DNA from: Paenibacillus puerhi
Lineage (GTDB): Bacteria; Bacillota; Bacilli; Paenibacillales; NBRC-103111
Direction: 5' to 3'
DNA length: 64,000 nt
Assembly (NCBI RefSeq): GCF_009846885.1
Contig: NZ_WUWM01000009.1
Location: forward strand, 162,396 to 226,395
The notes below the pieces were generated by a model, which did not search any database, was not told where the DNA came from, and saw nothing but the letters and a program-made list of their open reading frames with translations. The position numbers and the translations under genes are program-made. Positions 17,177 through 24,942 of this stretch are shown one piece after another (positions within the stretch are counted from its first letter, which is position 1; every line of letters begins with the position of its first letter).

Positions 17177-18184
17177 ATGAAAAAGCCCAATATCTATATA
17201 TCCAAGCCAGTGCCGCCCGAGGTGCTAAGCTACCTGGAAGAGCATGCAAGCTGCCGGATGTGGGACGGCACGGGGACCGCTTCCCGCGAGCGCTTGTTAT
17301 CCGAGCTGGAGAGCGCGGAGGGACTGCTGATGCCCGGCGGCGGGTTAATCGATCGTGAGCTGCTGGATCGCGCCCCCAATCTGCGGGCTGTCAGCAGCAT
17401 TTCGGTTGGGTACAATCACTTCGATCTGGATGCGATGAGCGAACGCGGCGTTATTGGAACGCATACGCCCTCCGTACTGGATGATACGGTCGCCGATCTG
17501 GTGCTGGCCCTGATGCTGTCCGCCGCCCGCCGCATCCCGGAGCTGGATGCTTTCGTGAAGCGCGGCGAGTGGCAGCGCGGCAAGGGCCTGGCCGAGGATG
17601 CCAACTTCGGCTCCGATGTGCATCACCGGACGCTCGGCGTCATCGGGATGGGACGTATTGGCGAAGCGATCGCCCAGCGTGCCGTATTGGGCTTCGGGAT
17701 GAAGCTCCATTACTATAACCGTTCGCGCAAGCCGGAAGCGGAGGAGCGGTACGGTGCGGTCTACTCCAGTCTGGAGGAAGTGCTGTCCGTATCTGATTTC
17801 GTCGTGATGATGACCCCTCTGACACCGGAGACGAACCGGATGATCCGCAAGGAGCATTTCGCCCTCATGAAGCCGTCTGCCTTCTTCATCAATGCTTCCC
17901 GAGGTCAGACCGTCGATGAGGAAGCATTGGTCGAAGCCCTGCAAACAGGCGTCATCCGCGGGGCTGGACTGGATGTGTATGATCCGGAGCCGCCTAGAGG
18001 GGATCATCCGCTTCTCAAGCTGCCTAATGTCGTAACCTTGCCGCATATCGGCTCGGCCACACACGCCACGCGGTTCGATATGGCCATGCTTGCCGCCCGC
18101 AATCTGATCGGAGCATTGCAAGGCGACCAGCAGGTACATATTGTGCCGGAGCTGAGGCATTTGGCAGAAGGTAAGCCTGAATAA
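17177..18184 (+). CDS. D-isomer-specific 2-hydroxyacid dehydrogenase (glyoxylate/hydroxypyruvate reductase type)
   Basis: A 335-residue dehydrogenase that should reduce a 2-oxoacid such as glyoxylate, hydroxypyruvate or 2-ketogluconate. The dinucleotide-binding loop is GMGRIG (157-162). Catalytic residues are R242 (NASRGQ), E271 (DPEPP) and H290 (LPHIGSAT). After the second beta-strand comes YNRSRK, with R182 and R184, which favours NADP(H). It closely follows larE, and a terminator ends the pair. Linkage to LarE suggests 2-hydroxyacid metabolism; the exact substrate is not readable. Confidence 0.9.
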   Translation: MKKPNIYISKPVPPEVLSYLEEHASCRMWDGTGTASRERLLSELESAEGLLMPGGGLIDRELLDRAPNLRAVSSISVGYNHFDLDAMSERGVIGTHTPSVLDDTVADLVLALMLSAARRIPELDAFVKRGEWQRGKGLAEDANFGSDVHHRTLGVIGMGRIGEAIAQRAVLGFGMKLHYYNRSRKPEAEERYGAVYSSLEEVLSVSDFVVMMTPLTPETNRMIRKEHFALMKPSAFFINASRGQTVDEEALVEALQTGVIRGAGLDVYDPEPPRGDHPLLKLPNVVTLPHIGSATHATRFDMAMLAARNLIGALQGDQQVHIVPELRHLAEGKPE

Positions 18185-18200
18185 GAATAAAGAAGAATAA

Positions 18201-18241
18201 AGCCGTCCGGAAACATGAAGCATGAGCCGGACGGCTCTTTC
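18201..18241 (+). terminator. Terminator after the 2-hydroxyacid dehydrogenase gene
   Basis: AGCCGTCCGG (18201-18210) pairs perfectly with CCGGACGGCT (18227-18236), followed by a short T run. Confidence 0.85.
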
Positions 18242-18364
18242 TGTTCCCGCACGAGGCATCGAATCCGATGGCTCCCAAGCTCGCAATTGTATAGCAATTC
18301 CCAGTTACGGCACCGATCTTTTTGGCGAGTGCTTTTTTGAGTTGCATGTTGTAGGAGGAAATGA

Positions 18365-18393
18365 TTGACAACAGCTCAGCATATATTTATATT
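18365..18393 (+). promoter_or_regulatory. Promoter of the padR-DUF2269 unit
   Basis: TTGACA (18365-18370), a 17-base spacer and TATATT (18388-18393): near-consensus sigma-A. The start point would fall in the adjacent palindrome. Confidence 0.75.
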
Positions 18394-18396
18394 ATT

Positions 18397-18416
18397 AATA
18401 TGCATATTGTGAATAT
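18397..18416. promoter_or_regulatory. Candidate PadR operator
   Basis: AATATGCATATT (18397-18408) is a perfect 12-base palindrome. It overlaps a second dyad, ATATT-GTG-AATAT (18404-18416). Both lie just downstream of the -10 box, a position suited to autorepression by the PadR protein. Confidence 0.55.
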
Positions 18417-18447
18417 GAAAAGAATTGTTCCATGAGGAGGCTCCATC

Positions 18448-18969
18448 ATGCAGCTGCAAGCGAAATATGTCATTCTTGGACTGCTATCCACACGCACCAT
18501 GTCCGGCTATGAGATCAAAAAAAGCTTCGAAGGCGATATCTCGTTTTTCTTTGATGCCAGTTACGGGAGTGTGTATCCGACCTTAAACAAGCTGGAGAAG
18601 GAAGGGTTAATCGTCAAGACTACGATTGTCCAAACGGACCGTCCGAACAAACACGAATATGCGGTTACCGAAGCCGGTAAAGAAGCGCTCTCCGATTATA
18701 TGAAAGGTCCGCTTATTGAGGATCAAGTCCGATCCGATCTGACCATGCGATTGTATTTCGGTCAGAAGGCCGGGGAGAGCGAGATGGCGGGATGGATTCG
18801 ACAAGGATTGGAGCAGCATCGTGCGAAGCTCGCAGAGCTCATCCTGCTGATGGAGGAGCATCAAGCGCATATGCCGAGATCGACGAAGCTATCGCTGCAA
18901 TACGGCATCGATTACCATCAAGGGCAAGTGAACGCATTGAGCAGGCTGCTTGAGCAGCTGGATAGTTAG
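18448..18969 (+). CDS. PadR family transcriptional regulator
   Basis: A 173-residue regulator of the longer PadR type. A winged helix-turn-helix lies at about 5-80 (ILGLLSTRTMSGYEIKK; YGSVYPTLNKLEKEGLI), followed by a C-terminal helical dimerisation arm of about 80 residues. PadR proteins usually repress their own operon and a neighbouring efflux or membrane gene until a ligand binds. GAGGAGG precedes the ATG. The next gene, 24 bases on, encodes a small membrane protein likely under the same control. The ligand is unknown. Confidence 0.92.
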   Translation: MQLQAKYVILGLLSTRTMSGYEIKKSFEGDISFFFDASYGSVYPTLNKLEKEGLIVKTTIVQTDRPNKHEYAVTEAGKEALSDYMKGPLIEDQVRSDLTMRLYFGQKAGESEMAGWIRQGLEQHRAKLAELILLMEEHQAHMPRSTKLSLQYGIDYHQGQVNALSRLLEQLDS

Positions 18970-18993
18970 AAAAGATCGAGGGGGAGAGGCAGG

Positions 18994-19455
18994 ATGGGGA
19001 TTTTAGTCTTCTTGCATGTATTGGGAGCGATGATGTTTATAGGGAATATCCTGACAGCGGCGTTCTGGAAGTTAAAGGCGGAGCGGACGGGGGATATTTC
19101 ATATATTCACCGGGTAACGAGAAATGTCATGACGGCTGATTATTGGTTCACGCTGCCGGGCATTGCTCTGATTTTATTGACGGGCCATATCCTCGCTATA
19201 CGGGCAGGCTATGCGCTAACCGAATGGAACTGGGTCAGCGTATCCGAAGGCTTATTTGCGCTTAGCGGGCTGATCTGGCTGCTCGTATTGCTGCCGGCCC
19301 AGAAGAAAATGATCCGCGAGAGCGGAAGCTCCGTCGAAGCCGGCAGCTTGAACGCCTCTTATCGTAAAGCTTCCAGACTATGGGACGGCTTCGGCACAGT
19401 CGTAACGCTGATCCCGCTCGCCGTGTTATATCTAATGCTCAATAAGCCCTTTTGA
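18994..19455 (+). CDS. Small four-helix membrane protein, DUF2269-like
   Basis: A 153-residue protein with four predicted membrane helices, at about 1-22, 48-72, 85-103 and 132-150. HVLGAMMFIGN near the N-terminus and the overall pattern fit the DUF2269 family of uncharacterised integral membrane proteins. GAGGGGGAGAGG precedes the ATG. It is the second gene of the padR unit, so it is a probable regulatory target. No catalytic motif is visible. Confidence 0.7.
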   Translation: MGILVFLHVLGAMMFIGNILTAAFWKLKAERTGDISYIHRVTRNVMTADYWFTLPGIALILLTGHILAIRAGYALTEWNWVSVSEGLFALSGLIWLLVLLPAQKKMIRESGSSVEAGSLNASYRKASRLWDGFGTVVTLIPLAVLYLMLNKPF

Positions 19456-19595
19456 GTCACGCTTTCTACAGCTTGGGTTGGCTCCTGGAATATGAATGTC
19501 TACGGCTTGCGATAGCAAGACGACGAAATCGGGTAAGATGAACCAAGCAGCATATCATCGACTCGATGGACGTCATATTCGTAGAGGAGGCCGTT

Positions 19596-20564
19596 ATGGG
19601 GAAATTTTGGGAAATAGTGAAAAAAGGAAATACGTCTTCCGCCGCAGCGGCGCTCGGCAATACGGGCATAGCGGCGCTTAAGGCGGTCGCGGCTACCTTC
19701 AGCGGCAGCGGTGCCATGTTCGCTTCGGCCATGCACTCCGTTGCCGACGCAGTCAATCAGGCTTTCGTCTTTGCTGGCAGCGTATGGGCGGAGAAACAGC
19801 CGAACCGCAGGTTTCCTGTAGGTTATGGCCGCGTTATTAATATTTTTTGTATGGTGGCTGTTATCGTCGTCACGATCATGGCGTATGAGACGGTCAAGGA
19901 AGGCTGGCATCTGCTGACACATCCGGCCGAAAGCCACAGCATCTGGTTAAATGTCATCGTCCTGTTGATCTCGATAACGGTCGATGGAGCCATCCTGGTC
20001 AAGGCCATGAAGGAAATCGTCAAGGAAACCCGCGTCGATGCGAAGGGGATAGGAGTAGTTGCGGCTTCCTTTCAGCATGTCGGTCGTGCTGCACCTCCGA
20101 CGCGGCTCGTCTTTTACGAGGATATCGTAGCGACATCGGGCGCGCTGCTTGCCTTAGTTGCTGTCATCGTATCGCAGCTCACGCCATTCAAGCAGTTCGA
20201 CGGAATCGCGACGATACTAATCGGCTGCCTGATGGTCGGCGTAGCTTTCAAAGTCGGGTACGACAATATGGTCGGTCTCATTGGGGTAGCAGCCCCGATC
20301 GAAGTCGAGACGAAAATTGCGGCGGTTATCTTGAATGACCCGGATGTTACGGATATTAATAAGCTTCGCATCCTTCAAGAAGGGCGTTCTTATCATGTCG
20401 AAGGGTATATTGAGCTGCGTCAGGGTTTTTCTCTTGCCGATGCGGATGATATCAAGTTCAGGGTACGCGATAAGCTGCTCGCCGATCCGGATATTTCCGA
20501 TGTAACGCTTGGCATTATCGAGGACAACGGCATCGCGGATTGGAAGCCGGTGGGCACTACCTGA
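19596..20564 (+). CDS. Cation diffusion facilitator family transporter, ZnT9/SLC30A9-like subgroup
   Basis: A 322-residue transporter with about six membrane helices and a C-terminal cytoplasmic domain. The TM2 metal-site half is H47-x-x-x-D51 (MHSVADAVNQ). In TM5 the usual HxxxD is replaced by a YED motif (E175-D176), as in the SLC30A9 branch. Residues 240-310 form the ferredoxin-like dimer domain. It probably exports Zn2+, Mn2+ or a related ion in exchange for protons. The ATG at 19596 is chosen for GAGGAGG directly upstream, rather than an earlier in-frame ATG at 19566. It is a single-gene unit. Confidence 0.85.
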   Translation: MGKFWEIVKKGNTSSAAAALGNTGIAALKAVAATFSGSGAMFASAMHSVADAVNQAFVFAGSVWAEKQPNRRFPVGYGRVINIFCMVAVIVVTIMAYETVKEGWHLLTHPAESHSIWLNVIVLLISITVDGAILVKAMKEIVKETRVDAKGIGVVAASFQHVGRAAPPTRLVFYEDIVATSGALLALVAVIVSQLTPFKQFDGIATILIGCLMVGVAFKVGYDNMVGLIGVAAPIEVETKIAAVILNDPDVTDINKLRILQEGRSYHVEGYIELRQGFSLADADDIKFRVRDKLLADPDISDVTLGIIEDNGIADWKPVGTT

Positions 20565-20610
20565 TCGAAGGGATCACGCAGCGTGCCGTGCGTCCGACCC
20601 TAACGAAAAG

Positions 20611-20647
20611 AGGGAGTTCCCCGCTTGCCGCGGAGAACTCCCTGTTT
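20611..20647. terminator. Bidirectional terminator between the CDF transporter and helD
   Basis: AGGGAGTTC (20611-20619) pairs with GAACTCCCT (20635-20643). T-rich sequence follows in both directions, so it can serve both converging units. Confidence 0.75.
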
Positions 20648-20661
20648 GGTTAAAGAAATAA

Positions 20662-20751
20662 CTAAATCACGTCCCGGCTTGAAATCATCTGAAGCTCCGG
20701 TGCGGTAGGCAGAAGGGACAAGCTAGAATTATTCGAGTGTTCGTAGGACAT
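20662..20751 (-). CDS. Possible 29-residue peptide downstream of helD
   Basis: A short open frame begins 24 bases after the helD stop and ends just before the shared terminator. It encodes a polar peptide starting MSYEHSNNSS and ending SSRDVI. A weak GGAACC lies about 9 bases before the ATG. I do not recognise it. It may be chance, since it has neither a strong ribosome site nor a known family. Confidence 0.25.
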   Translation of the reverse strand: MSYEHSNNSSLSLLPTAPELQMISSRDVI

Positions 20752-20775
20752 CTTGCTATGGTTCCATTGACCGTG

Positions 20776-22920
20776 CTAGTCGGCAGCCAGAGGCGAAACC
20801 GCATCTTCATAGAACAGCTTTAACTCGTGAAGCGCGCGCGTGCATCCGACGTAGAGCAGCTTGGCATCCCAGGCGGTGGCCTCGTAATGCTCCGGGCTCA
20901 CATCGATGAGTATGACCGAATCGAACTCGAGTCCTTTGGACATGTATACCGGCAGCACGGAAACTCCGCCTTCATAGTGCTGTTGTCCGGCTCCGATCCG
21001 GTGAATGCGCTCGCAGCCTTCCTGAAGCAGCTGCTCATACAGGTGTATGCTGCGGGCCTCGGTGCGGGTGAGGATGGCAAGCGTTCCCGCCTCGCTTCCG
21101 GACTGGAACAAGCGGATTTCCTCGGACAACCGGTCGATCAGCTGCTCCTCAGCCACGTGAGCCAGAGTGACTTCACGGCCGCTTCGGAACACAGGGACGG
21201 CCAAAGCCGGAGGCGGCTCGGTGGATCGTTCCAATACGCGATTCGCGAAATGGATAATCTCCATCGTCGATCGGTAGCTCCGATTGAGGGTGAAGTATCC
21301 GCGATCCTCTGCGGGGAAAATATCCAGCAGTTCCTCCCAGCGCTGCACCCCCTGATAAGCATGGATGCCCTGGGACACGTCGCCGAGTATGGTGAAAGAC
21401 CCGTTCTTCGTATGGCGGCTCAATAGCGCCACCTGGAAAGGAGAGAAGTCTTGAGCCTCGTCAATGACGGTATGATCGAATCTTAGATCGCCAGGGATGC
21501 CGAAGAAGCGTTCCCGAATAAATAATAGAGCGGCCAAGTCTTCCGGCTGCACTCTTTTCTTCTTGGCCATTGCGAGAGTCGCTTCACGCAGCGGCTCCGG
21601 CAGCTCGAAGTCGCCCGAGTCTGACCAGCGCGCAAAGGGAGCGGCTTCCGCAGCAGGCGCGAATAATTCCTTGTAAAAAGTGAAGGGAGTATAGGCCGTC
21701 CAGCGTTTGCTGTATTCGCGAAGGCGCGATGACAGCTTTTTCTTGTAGGCTTTGCGGAGGTGAACCTCCCAAAGCTGTTCGAGCTGCATCTCAGCCCATC
21801 GCTTGATCCGGGCGAGCACGCGTTCGCGCCGCTTCATGAGCGGCTCATGCTTGTTCTCGACATCAAACCATTGCTTGATGGTGGAGGCGGCCAGGCTTTT
21901 CCCTTCCCAAGGGGAAAAGTCTTCTTCCGGCACAGCTTGACGCTCATAGGCATCCAGGCAGCGCTCGATCTCTTTCATATAAAGGAGAGAGCCTTTCACA
22001 CGGCCGGGCGCCTGATCATTCGCAGACGGTCGATTCATGCCGACAGCGAACCACTCGTTCAACCTCGCCGAAGCATCGGGGAGCGAAACTTCGCGGTCCA
22101 GCAGCTCGAGCGCCCAATCGCTGAACGTCGTCTGTTGAATATGGCCGACGCCAAGCTCTGGAAGGACTCCGGAGATATAGTCAAGAAACATCCGGTTTGG
22201 GGCAAAGATAATCATGCGCTCCGCTCTTACTTGCTCGCGATAGTGATAAAGCAGGAAGGCCAGCCGATGCAGGGCAACCGTCGTTTTACCGCTACCGGCG
22301 ACGCCTTGAATGACAAGAGCTTCATTTTTGCCGGCACGGATGATGGCGTCCTGCTCGGCTTGGATCGTCGATACGATATCCCTAAGCTTGTTGTCCTTAT
22401 TCTCGCCAAGCCGGTACAGCAGGAATTCGTCCGTAACGGCCATCGCGTCCTGTGAACGGTCGAACGTATCGACAACACGCTGAAGCATCTGCTTACGGAT
22501 CGCCAGATTGCGCTTCAGATAGACGAGTCCCTCTACAGTGCCATCAGGGGAGTCGTAGGCGGCCGTGTCCAGCCCGCCTGTGAAGGAGTAGAACAAGCTG
22601 GCTACCGGGGCCCGCCAATCGATGACAAGCAGCTCCGGAGAATCGGCCTTCTCCACTCCGAACTTGCCGATGTATAGCGGGGTCGGCTCCGGCTTGCCGG
22701 TTTCTTGAAAATCCAGTCGGCCAAAATAGGGCTCCGGCATCGCATGGGCAAGACTATGCCGCTTGTTCTCGCGTATCGATTCCAGGACCTGCTCCGACAC
22801 ATCATGACCGGTATACCTCGGTACGGCTTCAAGCTGGCTCAGATGGTCGTCCATCTCCCGGATCGTCCGGTTGAGCCGCTCCAATTCCTCTTCATAGGCT
22901 TGGTGCAAAGCGGTTTCCAT
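20776..22920 (-). CDS. helD: RNA polymerase recycling motor ATPase HelD
   Basis: A 714-residue UvrD-like superfamily 1 ATPase. Residues 1-35 form the coiled-coil arm that reaches into the RNA polymerase channel. The Q motif is AEQDAIIR (188-195) and Walker A is GVAGSGKTT (206-214). Motif II is VIDEAQDFSPFQ, and YMSKGLEFDSVI with LLYVGCTRALHELKL are motifs V and VI. HelD removes RNA polymerase from stalled complexes. It is slightly shorter than the B. subtilis protein of about 774 residues. GAGGAGGAATCAC precedes the ATG. Confidence 0.9.
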   Translation of the reverse strand: METALHQAYEEELERLNRTIREMDDHLSQLEAVPRYTGHDVSEQVLESIRENKRHSLAHAMPEPYFGRLDFQETGKPEPTPLYIGKFGVEKADSPELLVIDWRAPVASLFYSFTGGLDTAAYDSPDGTVEGLVYLKRNLAIRKQMLQRVVDTFDRSQDAMAVTDEFLLYRLGENKDNKLRDIVSTIQAEQDAIIRAGKNEALVIQGVAGSGKTTVALHRLAFLLYHYREQVRAERMIIFAPNRMFLDYISGVLPELGVGHIQQTTFSDWALELLDREVSLPDASARLNEWFAVGMNRPSANDQAPGRVKGSLLYMKEIERCLDAYERQAVPEEDFSPWEGKSLAASTIKQWFDVENKHEPLMKRRERVLARIKRWAEMQLEQLWEVHLRKAYKKKLSSRLREYSKRWTAYTPFTFYKELFAPAAEAAPFARWSDSGDFELPEPLREATLAMAKKKRVQPEDLAALLFIRERFFGIPGDLRFDHTVIDEAQDFSPFQVALLSRHTKNGSFTILGDVSQGIHAYQGVQRWEELLDIFPAEDRGYFTLNRSYRSTMEIIHFANRVLERSTEPPPALAVPVFRSGREVTLAHVAEEQLIDRLSEEIRLFQSGSEAGTLAILTRTEARSIHLYEQLLQEGCERIHRIGAGQQHYEGGVSVLPVYMSKGLEFDSVILIDVSPEHYEATAWDAKLLYVGCTRALHELKLFYEDAVSPLAAD

Positions 22921-22970
22921 GTGATTCCTCCTCTTCGTAGCTTGATGCTATGCCTTTAGGCAGAATGAAA

Positions 22971-22999
22971 ATTATACCATAGGAGGATATTCAGGGCAA
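22971..22999 (-). promoter_or_regulatory. Promoter of helD
   Basis: On the minus strand, TTGCCC (22999-22994), a 17-base spacer and TATAAT (22976-22971), about 50 bases before the helD start. Confidence 0.75.
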
Positions 23000-23163
23000 C
23001 AGAAGACTGCAGCCGGCGAAGAAGGAAAAGGGCTTCGCTTCCTGAGGTTGCGTCATGCGTCCTTCCCGCTATATCATAATAAGGAAGGAACAGGTATTCA
23101 CGCCGAAAAGCCGAACCTGGATCCCGGCGGATCGGCGGTTCGGCAGTGCCGGCCATGTCTGTA

Positions 23164-23310
23164 TCAATTCCCGTTGCGGTGCTGCTCGGTCGGAAGCTTG
23201 CTTTCCGGATGCCCTCCGCCATGCAGCTTCCGGTTCTTTTCGTCCTTGGCCTGGGTATCGTGCAGCTTGTTGACAAACTGCTCCGTCGTTCCTTTCAGGT
23301 TGTCTTTCAT
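23164..23310 (-). CDS. Small DUF4023-like protein (48 aa)
   Basis: A 48-residue, very hydrophilic protein with a strong GGAAGGAGGG site 7 bases before its ATG. The sequence includes QFVNKLHDTQAKDEKNRKL and ends HPESKLPTEQHRNGN. That pattern fits the DUF4023 family of tiny Bacillales proteins of unknown function. It lies between helD and fumC, with no partner in the same direction except helD. The ribosome site and family-like pattern make it a likely real gene. No function can be given. Confidence 0.7.
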   Translation of the reverse strand: MKDNLKGTTEQFVNKLHDTQAKDEKNRKLHGGGHPESKLPTEQHRNGN

Positions 23311-23454
23311 TGAAGTTCCCTCCTTCCTTGTCAGTCATGTAGGTTGCCCCGTTGCCTCGCCTTCCTATACTCGAACGGCGAACTTGCGGATGAAGCAAGC
23401 CGGGTTTCGGCAAACTAACCAAGTGATTATTTTGCAGATTGAGGAGGTTCTAGT

Positions 23455-24843
23455 ATGGATTACCGGATTGAGAAAGATACCATGGGCGAAATACGCGTTC
23501 CCGCCGACAAGCTGTGGGGGGCCCAAACGCAGCGCAGCCGCGAAAATTTTCGGATCGGGACAGAGCGGATGCCCCTTGAAGTCGTTCATGCCTTCGGGCT
23601 GCTCAAGAAAGCGGCCGCCGCCGCCAACCTGAAGCTGGGCAAGCATGAGCAGGCCAAGGCGGATGCGATTGCTGCGGCAGCCTCCGAGGTCGTCGACGGC
23701 CGATGGGACGAACATTTTCCGCTCGTGGTTTGGCAGACGGGCAGCGGCACACAGTCCAATATGAACGCGAACGAAGTGATCGCGCGGCTTGCGAATGAAA
23801 GTTTGGAGAAGCAGGGATCGCAGCTGCGCATTCATCCGAATGACGATGTGAACCGCTCCCAAAGCTCCAACGATACGTTTCCCACGGCGATGCATATTGC
23901 GGGCGTGCTGGCGCTGCACCGGCGCCTGTTTCCCGCGCTGGAGGCGCTCAAAGGAACTCTGAAGAGCAAATCCGAAGCGTTCGCCGATATCGTAAAAATA
24001 GGAAGAACCCATCTGCAGGATGCGACCCCGCTGACGCTAGGTCAAGAGATCAGCGGATGGTGGGCGATGCTGGACAAGACGGATCGGATGGTTCGTCAAA
24101 GTATGGAGACGATGTACGAGCTGGCCATCGGGGGAACGGCGGTCGGCACGGGATTGAATGCCCATCCGGAATTCGGCGACACGACCGCTGCAGAAATTGC
24201 CCGGGAAACCGGACTTCCCTTCGTATCGGCGGACAATAAATTCCATGGACTGACAAGCCATGATCAGATCGTGTACACGCACGGCGCGTTGAAGGCGCTG
24301 GCAGCCGATCTGATGAAAATCGCCAATGACGTGCGCTGGCTAGCTAGCGGTCCCCGGAGCGGCATCGGCGAGCTGACGATACCGGAGAACGAACCGGGAA
24401 GCTCGATCATGCCGGGCAAGGTTAACCCCACGCAAAGCGAAGCTTTGACGATGGTGGCTTGCCAGGTCATGGGCAATGACGCCGCGATCGGCTTTGCTGC
24501 CAGCCAGGGCAATTTTGAACTGAATGTTTTCAAGCCGGTCATTATTCATAATTTCCTGCAGTCCGTCCGGCTGCTGGCCGATGCGATGAACTCATTCAAC
24601 GAGCACTGCGCTGTAGGTATAGAGCCCAACCGCACGGTCATCACCCGTCATCTGGAGCAGTCCTTGATGCTGGTTACTGCTTTGAACCCGCATATCGGGT
24701 ATGAAAAAGCGGCGTCCATCGCTAAAACAGCCCATAAAGAAGGGCTGACCTTGAAGGAAGCCGCCGTACGCAGCGGTTATTTGACTGCAGAGCGCTTCGA
24801 CGAGGTCGTGAAGCCGGAGGATATGATCCACCCGAAAGCATAG
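23455..24843 (+). CDS. fumC: Fumarate hydratase class II
   Basis: A 462-residue, full-length class II fumarase, which interconverts fumarate and L-malate in the TCA cycle without an iron-sulfur cluster. Diagnostic motifs are [14 protein letters not shown] (about 97-110), [11 protein letters not shown] (about 138-148), [16 protein letters not shown] (about 183-198) and the signature [11 protein letters not shown] (about 318-328). GAGGAGG lies upstream of the ATG. It is a single-gene unit with a hairpin downstream. Confidence 0.96.
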   Translation: MDYRIEKDTMGEIRVPADKLWGAQTQRSRENFRIGTERMPLEVVHAFGLLKKAAAAANLKLGKHEQAKADAIAAAASEVVDGRWDEHFPLVVWQTGSGTQSNMNANEVIARLANESLEKQGSQLRIHPNDDVNRSQSSNDTFPTAMHIAGVLALHRRLFPALEALKGTLKSKSEAFADIVKIGRTHLQDATPLTLGQEISGWWAMLDKTDRMVRQSMETMYELAIGGTAVGTGLNAHPEFGDTTAAEIARETGLPFVSADNKFHGLTSHDQIVYTHGALKALAADLMKIANDVRWLASGPRSGIGELTIPENEPGSSIMPGKVNPTQSEALTMVACQVMGNDAAIGFAASQGNFELNVFKPVIIHNFLQSVRLLADAMNSFNEHCAVGIEPNRTVITRHLEQSLMLVTALNPHIGYEKAASIAKTAHKEGLTLKEAAVRSGYLTAERFDEVVKPEDMIHPKA

Positions 24844-24877
24844 GGGATTTTCCTCCTATACACGAGAGAGAAACAAG

Positions 24878-24924
24878 CAACGCCCTTAATTTCCGCGATA
24901 AGCGAGAGAAGAAGGGTGTTGTTT
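24878..24924 (+). terminator. Probable terminator after fumC
   Basis: CAACGCCCTT (24878-24887) pairs with AAGGGTGTTG (24912-24921), including one G-U pair. Only a short TTT follows. Confidence 0.55.
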
Positions 24925-24942
24925 GACTAGGGAGAAGGGAAG

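Noticed and set aside
17345..18286. A 313-codon minus-strand frame opposite the dehydrogenase gene
   Set aside because: The plus-strand gene has complete catalytic residues; the antisense frame has none.
22956..23276. A 106-codon minus-strand frame beside helD
   Set aside because: It overlaps the DUF4023-like gene in another frame and lacks a ribosome site; the smaller gene has the better evidence.
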